64,000 nt of DNA from Sphingobacterium pedocola (GTDB lineage: Bacteria; Bacteroidota; Bacteroidia; Sphingobacteriales; Sphingobacteriaceae). The position numbers and the translations under genes were made by a program. The stretch's first letter is position 1, and every line of letters begins with the position of its first letter. Shown here in pieces: positions 26,919 to 35,423 of the stretch. The notes below the pieces were generated by a model, which worked only from the letters and a program-made list of their open reading frames with translations, was not told the origin of the DNA and searched no databases. Location of the stretch: NCBI RefSeq assembly GCF_015209965.1, contig NZ_MU158690.1, forward strand, positions 60,839-124,838, written 5' to 3'.

Positions 26919-27689
26919 ATGTCTATATTAAATTCTTTTGATTTAACAGGAAAAGTGGCGCTCGTGTCGGGGTGTAAAAGAGGTATTGGTAAAGCTTTAG
27001 CAGAAGCTTTAGCAGAAGCAGGCGCCGATATTATCGGCGTGTCAGCAACCTTAGAATTGGAAAACTCCAAAGTAGAGCAATCGATCAAGGCAATTGGTCG
27101 AAATTTCTATGCCTACCAATGCGATTTTTCAAAACGTGAAGAGCTTTATAAATTTATTAAAAAAGTAAAAACAGAACATCGACAGATTGATATTCTGTTC
27201 AATAACGCGGGGAACATCCTACGTAAACCTGCCGCAGAACATCCAGATGAATATTGGGATGAAATCATAGAAATCAATCAAAATGCGCAGTTTATCTTAA
27301 CGCGCGAAATAGGAAAAGATATGATCGCACGCGGTTCGGGTAAAATTATATTTACAGCCTCGTTATTGACTTTTCAAGGCGGAATAAACGTTCCGGGGTA
27401 CGCGGCCTCCAAAGGTGCTGTGGGCTCCATGGTAAAAGCATTTGCTAACGAATGGGCGGCTAAGGGTGTGAATGTAAATGCAATCGCTCCAGGCTATATC
27501 GCTACCGATAATACGGAAGCACTACGCGAAGATGCTGAACGCTCAGTATCAATCTTGGGTCGTATTCCTGCAGCACGTTGGGGCGAACCAGAAGATTTCA
27601 AAGGTCCTGCGGTATTCTTAGCTTCAAAGGCATCTGATTACGTACACGGCACTATTCTTACCGTAGATGGGGGATGGATGGGTCGTTAA
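26919..27689 (+). CDS. kduD: 2-dehydro-3-deoxy-D-gluconate 5-dehydrogenase KduD
   Basis: A classical short-chain dehydrogenase that reduces 2,5-diketo-3-deoxygluconate to 2-keto-3-deoxygluconate with NAD(P)H. Visible: VSGCKRGIGKALAEAL (nucleotide-binding glycines), NNAG, the catalytic Ser region FTASLLTFQGG, and YAASKGAVG with the Tyr-xxx-Lys pair. The end VDGGWMGR is the usual KduD tail. A short duplication in the DNA gives ALAEALAEA in the first helix. Second gene of the kduI-kduD operon. Confidence 0.95.
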   Translation: MSILNSFDLTGKVALVSGCKRGIGKALAEALAEAGADIIGVSATLELENSKVEQSIKAIGRNFYAYQCDFSKREELYKFIKKVKTEHRQIDILFNNAGNILRKPAAEHPDEYWDEIIEINQNAQFILTREIGKDMIARGSGKIIFTASLLTFQGGINVPGYAASKGAVGSMVKAFANEWAAKGVNVNAIAPGYIATDNTEALREDAERSVSILGRIPAARWGEPEDFKGPAVFLASKASDYVHGTILTVDGGWMGR

Positions 27690-27697
27690 CGAATCCC

Positions 27698-27740
27698 ATG
27701 ATACGGAGGAAGTAAGTATCTCTCGCTTCCTCTGTATCAT
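27698..27740. terminator. Hairpin between convergent kduD and clc genes
   Basis: ATGATACGGAGGAAG (27698-27712) pairs with CTTCCTCTGTATCAT (27726-27740) with one G-T pair and a 13-nt loop. There is no strong U tract, but its place between two convergent stops fits a bidirectional terminator. Confidence 0.6.
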
Positions 27741-27768
27741 ATCTTATTATTTCTTCAAAATTACATTC

Positions 27769-29049
27769 CTATTTCAACTGTATAATAGGTTTTCCCTCTT
27801 TATAGGTATATACGTTAAACGGATAAAGCCACTTCGCAAACATTTTGGCAACAAAGCTACTCAGCATCAGGGGGACAAAAAGAATATACCCTCCCGGAGC
27901 AATGCTACAAATTAGAAATAAAGCGGTAAATGGCGCATGAATCGCCGCCGATAACGTTGCCGCAGCGCCAAACAGCACAAAATTTATTAAAATCAACTCT
28001 GTACCAAAATACGTGTTACATATTTGCGCAAAGAAAAGTCCCAGAAAGGCTCCGGAAACTATGCTAGGGGCAAAGACACCACCATCTCCACCAGCACCCA
28101 ATGTAAGAGATGCAGCCAACGGTTTCAATATCACCATAAAAAGAAGAAGTAAACCAAACGAAATACTAAACGTTTCATTCATAGCGGTTGATATCGCGTC
28201 TTTAAGGCCATGATAGCTATCACCGTACAAATAGGGAACAAAAAATAACATCGTACCCACTATTAATGCACCAAAGTTAACGCGTATAAAATTACTTTTA
28301 ATGTTTGCAAAGATGCCTTTTACATAAATAACGATTTTGGTAAAGTAAAGTGCCAATGTACCTCCAAGTAGGCTTAAGACTAATATATATGGAAGGGCAC
28401 CCCAGTTCCATTGATCTATGGGAAAAGGTAACAACATCTCACTATCGAAAAAATAAACGAAAACACATGCTATTAAAACCGACGCAGTACAACTCACAAC
28501 TACGGGCTTGCTTAGCTTTCTCGAAATTACCTCAATAGCAAATAGCCACCCGGCTATAGGACTGGCAAACAAAACGGCTACTCCTGCAGCGACTCCAGCA
28601 CAGATCAATTCGTTCTTATAAGCAAAAGCAACCTTACCCTTCTTGTGGACTACATTCCCTACAGTAGCTGTCGCTACAACTGTCGAGACCTCAATACCTG
28701 TGGAACCACCGAAGATAACTGTGAGAAATCCATTGAAATAATGAGAAGGTATTTTGAAAAGCGGTAAATCGTCCTTTCGAGTCTCTAAGGTTTTGTAAAT
28801 CTCTTTAATCCCTTTGTTTTGACGATTTTTAAACGCGTATTTGCGCAGAAAATATATAATCGTAATACCGATAGATGGCAAAATAATATATATCATGGGA
28901 TTAATCTGCCCAACTTTCTCGAGAATTCGATGCTGATAATTTTCTGTAATATACTTTAAGGAATCAGCGAGTAAAGAAGAGATCAAACCAATGAAAAGCG
29001 AAGCAAGAATCAGCTTAAAATAATTATATACGACTACTTTTCTTCTCAT
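27769..29049 (-). CDS. ClC-family chloride channel or transporter protein
   Basis: A 426-residue integral membrane protein with about ten hydrophobic helices and the ClC signatures GGSTGIEVSTVV and GGDGGVFAPSIVSGAFLG. The second keeps the GxFxP anion-site motif. The first replaces the usual GREGP by GSTGI, so the gating glutamate position reads Thr, and the GSGIPE motif reads NKGIKE. The protein may therefore be a channel or carry another anion. It has no CBS domains. The next gene on the same strand going upstream is nothing close; nadD lies 10 bp away and may be in the same operon. Confidence 0.88.
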   Translation of the reverse strand: MRRKVVVYNYFKLILASLFIGLISSLLADSLKYITENYQHRILEKVGQINPMIYIILPSIGITIIYFLRKYAFKNRQNKGIKEIYKTLETRKDDLPLFKIPSHYFNGFLTVIFGGSTGIEVSTVVATATVGNVVHKKGKVAFAYKNELICAGVAAGVAVLFASPIAGWLFAIEVISRKLSKPVVVSCTASVLIACVFVYFFDSEMLLPFPIDQWNWGALPYILVLSLLGGTLALYFTKIVIYVKGIFANIKSNFIRVNFGALIVGTMLFFVPYLYGDSYHGLKDAISTAMNETFSISFGLLLLFMVILKPLAASLTLGAGGDGGVFAPSIVSGAFLGLFFAQICNTYFGTELILINFVLFGAAATLSAAIHAPFTALFLICSIAPGGYILFVPLMLSSFVAKMFAKWLYPFNVYTYKEGKPIIQLK

Positions 29050-29059
29050 ATTGCAGGAC

Positions 29060-29641
29060 TTATAAGTACATTCCTTTTTTGGCTATAAAATCAATGACCT
29101 TATCCGGTGTATAAAATTTAATGTTCTTTGCATCCTTTATCGCTCTGCGTAGAAAGGTAGATGATAATTCCATTACGGGAGATTTCGTCATAATAACAGA
29201 AGGATGATTTTTTAGCTGCCCCCCATCATATCCAGGCCGGGGATAAACTATTAATTTATAATCCCGAAAAATAATATCTGCATTTTTCCATTTCGGAAGA
29301 TCGGTCAAATTATCTTCTCCCATAATCAAGAAAAAATCTTTGGTAGGATATTTTTCTCCTAAATGCATTAGGGTATCTATAGTATAGGACGGTTGTGGTA
29401 GTTTAAACTCGATATCTGAGGCTTTCAGGTTTTCCGTATTCTCGATGGCGAGATTTACCATTTCCAATCGGTCGTACATATTTCCCAAACTTCTCTTTTC
29501 TTTAAACGGGTTTTGAGGAGACACGACAAACCATACTTCATCCAATTCGGTATAATTAGTCATATAATTCGCGATAATCAAATGACCAATATGAATGGGA
29601 TTGAACGAGCCAAAGAATAAACCAATCTTTTTATCTGCCAT
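29060..29641 (-). CDS. nadD: Nicotinate-nucleotide adenylyltransferase NadD
   Basis: NadD adenylates nicotinate mononucleotide in NAD synthesis. GLFFGSFNPIHIGHLIIANY at 7-26 is the adenylyltransferase motif with the HIGH-type sequence, and the later SSTFLRRAIKD is the ISSTxIR motif. The 193-residue length is normal. It lies between gmk and clc; nadA and nadB of the same pathway are 20 kb away in this window. Confidence 0.95.
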   Translation of the reverse strand: MADKKIGLFFGSFNPIHIGHLIIANYMTNYTELDEVWFVVSPQNPFKEKRSLGNMYDRLEMVNLAIENTENLKASDIEFKLPQPSYTIDTLMHLGEKYPTKDFFLIMGEDNLTDLPKWKNADIIFRDYKLIVYPRPGYDGGQLKNHPSVIMTKSPVMELSSTFLRRAIKDAKNIKFYTPDKVIDFIAKKGMYL

Positions 29642-29698
29642 TACTTCGTATTAAGAAAAAAAATATTTTCCGTAAAGGATTCTTTTTATTCTGTGTCT

Positions 29699-30274
29699 TT
29701 AATCTTTACGCGCTAAAAAATCCAACACCAGTTTTTCAGCTTCTTGACATGCTGTATCTAGGTCAAAGTTGTTCAATATCACATCAAATTTATCGGCGTA
29801 AGATAATTCCAATTCCGCTTTTGCAAAACGCTCACCCAACTTCTCTTCCGAATCCGTACCTCGGCCAGAAAGACGTTCTTTTAAAACCGCCAAAGAAGGG
29901 GGGTTAACAAAAATAGCGAGCGCATCATCCGGGTATTTTGATTTGAGACGTAATCCACCTATCACGTCGATATCAAATATGACATGTTTTCCTAAGGCCC
30001 ATATACGTTCCAACTCCGAACGCAATGTACCATAAAAAGTACCGGCATAAACTTCCTCAAATTCAATAAATTCGTGTTTTGCAATCTTGTGTAAAAAATC
30101 TTCTTTTGAGATAAAATAGTAATCCTTTCCGTTCTCTTCTGTTCCTCGTGGATCACGTGTACTCGCAGAAATAGAAAACTCAAACTTATCACGATGTTGT
30201 CCTAAAATATGTCGTACTATCGTTGTTTTTCCGGCTCCCGATGGAGCAGAAAAAATTATTAGCTTACCATTCAT
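29699..30274 (-). CDS. gmk: Guanylate kinase
   Basis: Converts GMP to GDP with ATP. The 191-residue protein shows the P-loop SAPSGAGKTTIV near the start, STRDPRGTEENGKDYYFIS (GMP binding) and the IDVIGGLRLK segment. It begins 2 bp after the yicC stop, so yicC-gmk-nadD form an operon, a common arrangement in Bacteroidota. Confidence 0.97.
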   Translation of the reverse strand: MNGKLIIFSAPSGAGKTTIVRHILGQHRDKFEFSISASTRDPRGTEENGKDYYFISKEDFLHKIAKHEFIEFEEVYAGTFYGTLRSELERIWALGKHVIFDIDVIGGLRLKSKYPDDALAIFVNPPSLAVLKERLSGRGTDSEEKLGERFAKAELELSYADKFDVILNNFDLDTACQEAEKLVLDFLARKD

Positions 30275-30276
30275 TA

Positions 30277-31152
30277 CTACAATACATTTAGTAATTGCTC
30301 CTTAACTTTTTCCAATTCTTCTTTCATCCGTACCACAATTTGCTGAATACCCGCATGATTAGCTTTCGACCCCAATGTGTTGATTTCCCGACCCATTTCC
30401 TGAGAAATAAATCCTAATTTTTTTCCGTTCGAATCCGTTGCCGTCAGTGCTTCTAAAAAATAGTTGCAGTGACTTCTTAAACGAACTTTTTCCTCAGTGA
30501 TGTCTAATTTATCAATATAAAAAATCAGTTCTTGCTCAAAGCGGTTTTTATCAATATGCTCTTTTCCAACCGCATCGTCCATATATTGACTAATACGCTC
30601 GCGAATCAGGGGAATACGATCTCCTTCTATCGATTCCACTTCTAATAAAAACGATAAAATCATTTTAACTCGGCTTTCTAAATCCGCCTTTAAAACCTTA
30701 CCCTCGTCCAATCGAAAAGTGTTAAATCTTTCAATTGCCTGATGGAATGCTGCCATTAAAATTTTTCCCTCTTCTTCATCCACTTCATCCTCATTATTCG
30801 TAACGACCTCGGGCATATTTAAGGCCAAATCGAACAAGGAAGCTTGTTTATCTCCTACCTGAAAAGCGATTTCTTGAAGCTGTGTATAATACTTTTTAAG
30901 CAAGTCACCATTGATAGTTGAGGCTTTTGCAGTTTGATCAGTGTATTCTGAAGAAATCATTACGTTGACCTTGCCTCGTTCAATAAGTTTGCTACACTCA
31001 CCACGCAAAGTCAGTTCTTTATCGGAGACCGCTTTTGGAAGGCGAATACCTAGCTCCAGAAACTTAGAATTTAACGATTTGATTTCTACGGTGTATTTTA
31101 CCTGTCCGTTTTCCTTCGAGCCAACACCATATCCCGTCATTGATTTTATCAT
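30277..31152 (-). CDS. yicC: YicC/YloC family endoribonuclease
   Basis: The protein starting MIKSMTGYGVGSKEN (ATG at 31152, 291 residues) is YicC: the SMTGYG start, SLNSKFLELGIRLP, and the C-terminal QEMGREINTLGSKANHA motif are all conserved. Family members cleave RNA and affect sRNA stability. I rejected a longer frame to 31191. It is the first gene of yicC-gmk-nadD. Confidence 0.93.
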   Translation of the reverse strand: MIKSMTGYGVGSKENGQVKYTVEIKSLNSKFLELGIRLPKAVSDKELTLRGECSKLIERGKVNVMISSEYTDQTAKASTINGDLLKKYYTQLQEIAFQVGDKQASLFDLALNMPEVVTNNEDEVDEEEGKILMAAFHQAIERFNTFRLDEGKVLKADLESRVKMILSFLLEVESIEGDRIPLIRERISQYMDDAVGKEHIDKNRFEQELIFYIDKLDITEEKVRLRSHCNYFLEALTATDSNGKKLGFISQEMGREINTLGSKANHAGIQQIVVRMKEELEKVKEQLLNVL

Positions 31153-31265
31153 ACGCAAAGATATGAAATATTCGTGGGCAACACGCACCAAGACATGAAT
31201 ATTCCCTGTGTGAGGTGTACAGACATATATCCGCTAAAAATTAACCAATATACATATGCAATTGG

Positions 31266-31844
31266 CTACCAATCGTGTTTGGCAATTAAGACACATAAAT
31301 AAGTTGTGTATTGTGCCCCAGAAGGTACGCGCACAAAACCAATGCCTATATCGACGAGCGATCCGTTCCATTCATCCATCCCCAAAACATGTTTTCGGTG
31401 CATAAATCCCGGAGAATTTTTTCCAATGACAAACGCTTTTATTCCATCTGAAGCAGTTGGATGATTAGCCGCAATGGATTCAAAGTTGTTAGCGGCGCTT
31501 TTCTTCAGCCAATCGCTATTCAACGGATACCCTCCTTTCGAAATATAATAGTTTGGCCCCAACCCCTTGGGCGAAACATGATCGAAATAATTGTGATTGG
31601 CCATATCGTATGCCCTCAATTCGGCTACCTTAGCCAAGGTATCATTCCAGATCAATTTAGTCCCGGTAATTTTCGAAATATTAGATATTCCCAACGCCTT
31701 GGCATATTTTTTTGGATTCATTCGAATATCATTTAATAATTCAAAAGCCTCTTTGGCCTGAACCTTATCAACAGTGATATTCTTCTTTTGCGCGTTACCG
31801 GTTGTAAATAAAAAAAGAGAGATTAATATAATAAGTGTTCGCAT
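31266..31844 (-). CDS. Secreted CAP-domain protein
   Basis: The 192-residue protein has a signal peptide (MRTLIILISLFLFTTGNAQ, cleavage after NAQ) and a CAP/SCP-PR1 domain: NDIRMNPKKYAKALG, LAELRAYDMANHNYFDHVSPKG-type motifs split over residues 70-95, and GFMHRKHVLG further on. CAP proteins are secreted and of varied function. The His of HNYF, the Glu of FESIA and the His of FMHRKH could be the metal site. Single-gene unit between yicC and dedA. Confidence 0.88.
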   Translation of the reverse strand: MRTLIILISLFLFTTGNAQKKNITVDKVQAKEAFELLNDIRMNPKKYAKALGISNISKITGTKLIWNDTLAKVAELRAYDMANHNYFDHVSPKGLGPNYYISKGGYPLNSDWLKKSAANNFESIAANHPTASDGIKAFVIGKNSPGFMHRKHVLGMDEWNGSLVDIGIGFVRVPSGAQYTTYLCVLIAKHDW

Positions 31845-31980
31845 GAAAATATATTTCTATTACAGACTGTTTATCAATTACAACGTTTAAAGCAGAAGGA
31901 AATTGATGGTATTTTTGTGATCATCGGAAACGATTTCCACAAAAAGGCGTTGTCCAAAACGGTCACACAAATTGTTTAAA

Positions 31981-32108
31981 CGTCATTTCGATCGAAGGGA
32001 GAACGCGAAGGCTCTGCGATGCAAAATCTATGTACGAATTTAACAACTAATTTTCAATAGGGAAAAAAACTAACCATAGGTTTCTCGTCGTACCTCCTCG
32101 AAATGATG
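31981..32108. repeat. Imperfect inverted repeat of the TCATTTCGA type
   Basis: TCATTTCGA at 31983-31991 is inverted as TCGAAATGA at 32098-32106, and the neighbouring bases also match in part (AGGGAG with CCTCCT, AGAACGCGA with TCTCGTCG). Similar TCATTTCGAGGAGG-type intergenic repeats are scattered through many Bacteroidota genomes. It lies between two minus-strand genes and would form a long hairpin in RNA. Confidence 0.6.
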
Positions 32109-32122
32109 GTGCTGTTGACTTT

Positions 32123-32782
32123 TTAGACGCCTTTTTTTCTGGAAAATTTCTCTTTAACAACTTCGAATAGAATTGGAAGTATAGAAAGAAAAATAATTAT
32201 CAATACTACTTTTGAAAAGTTATCCTTTATAATGGGAATATTTCCTAAAAAGTACCCCGCCAATGTAATTCCTACGACCCAAAGAAATGCGCCTATTACA
32301 TTATAAGTAATAAACGTTCCATAGTTCATTTTGCCGATACCTCCAACAAAAGGAGCAAGGGTTCTTACAATCGGAACGAAGCGAGCTATTACAATCGTTT
32401 TGCTACCATACTTCTCGTAAAAGGAATGGGTTTTGGCAATTTGTTCGTCTGTTACCATCTGCTTGCCTAAAATCTTGAACCTTGTAATTCGCATGCCAAA
32501 GTTCTTTCCTATAGCATAGTTAAGAGAATCTCCAGTAATCGCCGCAATTAATAATAGGATTAACATAACCCATACATTTAACTCATTAGGTTGGGCAGCT
32601 AGCATCCCTGCTGCGAACAACAAGGAATCACCCGGTAAAAACGGCATAACTACAACTCCCGTCTCAACAAAAATTATTAAGAACAAAATCAAGTATGTCC
32701 AATACCGATAATCATTAACAATCTCCACAAGATGATCATCAATGTGAAGTATAAAATCTATTAAAGAATGAATGAGTTCCAA
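32123..32782 (-). CDS. DedA family membrane protein
   Basis: A 219-residue DedA (SNARE-associated) protein with about five hydrophobic helices. The FLPGDSLLFAAGMLA segment and FARFVPIVRTLAPFVGG (residues about 130-150) are the family motif with the functional Arg residues. DedA proteins act as lipid scramblases or undecaprenyl phosphate flippases and in membrane homeostasis. It starts 11 bp after dnaN on the same strand and is probably cotranscribed with it. Confidence 0.93.
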   Translation of the reverse strand: MELIHSLIDFILHIDDHLVEIVNDYRYWTYLILFLIIFVETGVVVMPFLPGDSLLFAAGMLAAQPNELNVWVMLILLLIAAITGDSLNYAIGKNFGMRITRFKILGKQMVTDEQIAKTHSFYEKYGSKTIVIARFVPIVRTLAPFVGGIGKMNYGTFITYNVIGAFLWVVGITLAGYFLGNIPIIKDNFSKVVLIIIFLSILPILFEVVKEKFSRKKGV

Positions 32783-32793
32783 GATCGAACGTA

Positions 32794-33918
32794 TTAACCG
32801 ATATTATTTAACATAACAGGCATTACCAACATCAAGATCTCTTCATTATCTTGCTTTATAGCCGGCACTAATAAACCAGCTCTATTTGGTGTACTCATTT
32901 CCAATACAACTTCTTCACAATTCAGATTGTTTAACATCTCTACTAAGAACTTAGCATTGAAGCCAATCTCTAAATCTTCACCTTCAAATTGACAACTTAG
33001 TCTTTCGTGTGCTTCATTGGAGAAGTCCAAATCCTCCGCCGAAATATGTAACTCGCTACCATTGATCTTCAATCTCACCTGATGCGTTGTTTTATTTGCG
33101 AAAATCACCACTCGTCGAAGGGTATTCAAGAATAATGATCTGTCGACAGTAAGTTTATTGGGATTTACCTGCGGAATAACCGCTTCATAATCTGGATAGC
33201 GCTCATCTACTAACCGACATATTAAATGAATACTTCCAAATTGAAAAAATGCATTTGTATTGTTGTATTCGATAGATACCGTTACATCATCCGAAGGAAG
33301 TGAAGACTTTAATAATGTCAGCGCTTTTTTGGGAAGGATAATAGAGGTTGGCTTTTCAGTACCAATATCGGTGCGACGATACCTGACCAAACGATGTGCA
33401 TCTGTAGCCACAAAAGTTACATTTTGATCCCCCAATTGCACGAGTACGCCCGACATAGCTGGACGCAATTCATCATTACTTACCGCAAAAATAGTTTTGT
33501 TGATTGCCTCTGCTAATATTGGCGCTACGATTTTTACCGTTGTCACATTTTCGACAACAGGGATTTTAGGAAAATCGTCAGCATTCTCACCACTTAATTT
33601 ATATTTTCCGTCTCCAGCACTTATTTCAATAGCCAATGTATTCGTGTCTACCGAAAATGCCACGGGTTGATCGGGAAGCGTTTTTAATGTATCTATCAAG
33701 ATTTTAGATGGCATGGCTACGCGGCCTTCCTCTTTTGCTTCAATTGGCAGAGAAGTGACCATACTGGTTTGTAGGTCGGTAGCTGAAATAGTAAGCGTAT
33801 TATCTTTGATCTCAAACAAAAAGTTTTCTAATATTGGAAGCACAGTACTGCTACTGGAAGCTCCGCTAATGGCTTGCAATTGCTTTAATAAAACTGAAGT
33901 AGATACAATAAATCTCAT
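32794..33918 (-). CDS. dnaN: DNA polymerase III sliding clamp, beta subunit
   Basis: The 374-residue protein is the beta clamp: three repeats of the same fold, with MRFIVSTSVLLKQLQAISG at the start, VATDAHRLVRYRR in mid-protein and the terminal LVMPVMLNN. It encircles DNA and tethers the polymerase. It is 5.5 kb from dnaA and not in one operon with it. The 250-bp upstream region is shared with divergent holB and contains repeat copy C. Confidence 0.97.
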   Translation of the reverse strand: MRFIVSTSVLLKQLQAISGASSSSTVLPILENFLFEIKDNTLTISATDLQTSMVTSLPIEAKEEGRVAMPSKILIDTLKTLPDQPVAFSVDTNTLAIEISAGDGKYKLSGENADDFPKIPVVENVTTVKIVAPILAEAINKTIFAVSNDELRPAMSGVLVQLGDQNVTFVATDAHRLVRYRRTDIGTEKPTSIILPKKALTLLKSSLPSDDVTVSIEYNNTNAFFQFGSIHLICRLVDERYPDYEAVIPQVNPNKLTVDRSLFLNTLRRVVIFANKTTHQVRLKINGSELHISAEDLDFSNEAHERLSCQFEGEDLEIGFNAKFLVEMLNNLNCEEVVLEMSTPNRAGLLVPAIKQDNEEILMLVMPVMLNNIG

Positions 33919-34040
33919 TTCTGATTTGCTAAATTTTTTATATGCAATAATACAGAAAAATTATGAAATCTTTACAATACTAATGAAAGGTTGTTGTACT
34001 GCAAACTAGCACTTTTTATACCAGGCTTTATTCACTTGTC

Positions 34041-34157
34041 TTTGCCTTTAAAGGTGTCATGGGCGCTTCACGCTTATTCATTTGTATTTATTCCACTGGC
34101 AATGAACGAACTCATTACATTGGGTTCGTGAATGCAAAGCATTTTATCTAAGTTTGT
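34041..34157 (-). repeat. Dispersed repeat, copy C, with the holB promoter
   Basis: On the minus strand this copy begins CAAACTTAGATAAAATGCTT and GCATTCACGA, nearly identical to copies A and B over 30 bp, and then resembles copy B (AATGAATAA...AGCG). Reading plus, TTCG (34125-34128), 20 nt and TAAGTTTG (34149-34156) form a promoter pointing at holB; the -33 has one mismatch. Its spacer contains AATGCAAAGCATT. Confidence 0.65.
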
Positions 34158-34168
34158 AGCCAATAGCT

Positions 34169-35287
34169 ATGCAGTTTAAAGAAATAGTAGGACACGAAAG
34201 CATTAAAGCACATTTACGCAACACGGTGAAAGAAAACCGGGTGAGTCATGCCCAATTGTTTTTAGGGCCTGAAGGCTCCGGAAGCCTGGCCTTAGCAGTA
34301 GCCTATGCACAATATGTAAATTGCGAACACAAAGGCGAGGACGATAGTTGTGGACAGTGCCCTTCCTGTCGTAAGTACGAAAAACTTATTCATCCGGATT
34401 TGCATTTTTCTTATCCCTTCTTTGCAAAAGGTAAAGATGAAACGGCAACGACTTATGTTGAAAGTTGGCGAAAATCTTTTATCAAAAACCCGTATATGGG
34501 CTTGTCCTTTTGGAGAGATCAATTGGATGCAGAAAATAAACAAGCCAATATCAATATTGCAGAGGCGCACAGTATCATTAAAAAGTTAAGTCTTAAATCC
34601 TTCGAAGCCGAATATAAAGTATTGATTATGTGGCTGCCTGAATATTTAGACACTCAGGGGAATGCGTTGTTAAAATTGATTGAAGAACCGCCAGAAAAAA
34701 CGCTCTTCTTACTTGTAGCAGAAAATCAGGATAAAATAATTAATACCATTATTTCTCGTACCCAACTCGTTAAAATAAACAAGTTACAACACGATAAAAT
34801 CAAAAATTTTCTGATTGAAAATAAAAAAATTGATGCTAAAAATGCCAATGAGATCGCTTTTATCGCCGATGGAAATATCCAAGAGGCTTTAAATCTAGTT
34901 CAACAAGAAAGCGAAAATAAAAAGTTCGATTTGTTCGTTTATTGGCTTCGTAATATCTATTCCGACAACGGTTCGGAGATTATTCCGTTGTGTGACGAAA
35001 ATCTTGCAAAACTAGGACGAGAAAACCAAAAAAGTTTCTTACTTTATGCCATTAATATGATGCGTCAAATTATTTTGATGCAGCAAGGTTTACGCGATTT
35101 AGTATTTTTGCAGCAAGAAGAGTTGACTTTTGTAGAAAAATTTAGTGGGATTTATCAATTTGAACAACTTGTAGAAGCGATTGGGCAGCTTGAAAAAGCA
35201 CATTACGCAATTGAGAGAAACGCGAATCCTAAAATATTATTTTTAGATTTATCTTTACAATTAGTTTTATTGTTCAAACTTAGATAA
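34169..35287 (+). CDS. holB: DNA polymerase III delta' subunit
   Basis: The 372-residue AAA+ protein starts with VGHESIKAHLRNTVKENRVSHA and has a P-loop-like GPEGSGSLALA without the Lys, as expected for the non-ATPase delta' subunit. Four Cys (CEHKGEDDSCGQCPSC) form the zinc module. It belongs to the clamp loader. The ATG lies 12 nt after a repeat-borne promoter. Its last codons and stop (FKLR, TAA) are encoded by the first bases of repeat copy D. Confidence 0.9.
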   Translation: MQFKEIVGHESIKAHLRNTVKENRVSHAQLFLGPEGSGSLALAVAYAQYVNCEHKGEDDSCGQCPSCRKYEKLIHPDLHFSYPFFAKGKDETATTYVESWRKSFIKNPYMGLSFWRDQLDAENKQANINIAEAHSIIKKLSLKSFEAEYKVLIMWLPEYLDTQGNALLKLIEEPPEKTLFLLVAENQDKIINTIISRTQLVKINKLQHDKIKNFLIENKKIDAKNANEIAFIADGNIQEALNLVQQESENKKFDLFVYWLRNIYSDNGSEIIPLCDENLAKLGRENQKSFLLYAINMMRQIILMQQGLRDLVFLQQEELTFVEKFSGIYQFEQLVEAIGQLEKAHYAIERNANPKILFLDLSLQLVLLFKLR

Positions 35288-35380
35288 ATTTGTTTTTATA
35301 CGTTATTATAATCAGGTTGAATATAATAGCAAATTTTAAATCTCTCCTCTGCCTTTGAAAATTATTGATAGAGGAAAATT
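35275..35380 (+). repeat. Dispersed repeat, copy D, at the holB 3' end
   Basis: Begins CAAACTTAGATAAATTTG, with the following TTTTTATA also shared with copy E, and ends TCTCCTCTGCCTTTG then ATTGATAGAGGAAA, as in A and E. The first eight bases overlap the end and stop codon of holB. The TAAGTTTG box read on the minus strand has no good -33 and points back into holB, so it may be dead or antisense. Confidence 0.65.
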
Positions 35381-35423
35381 AAACGTTCCCGGAAGGGGCT
35401 CAATATATATATAAAATAAAAAT

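Noticed and set aside
31981..32108. Structured ncRNA gene
   Set aside because: The inverted repeat matches a known class of dispersed TCATTTCGA intergenic repeats, and no promoter or terminator of its own is visible.
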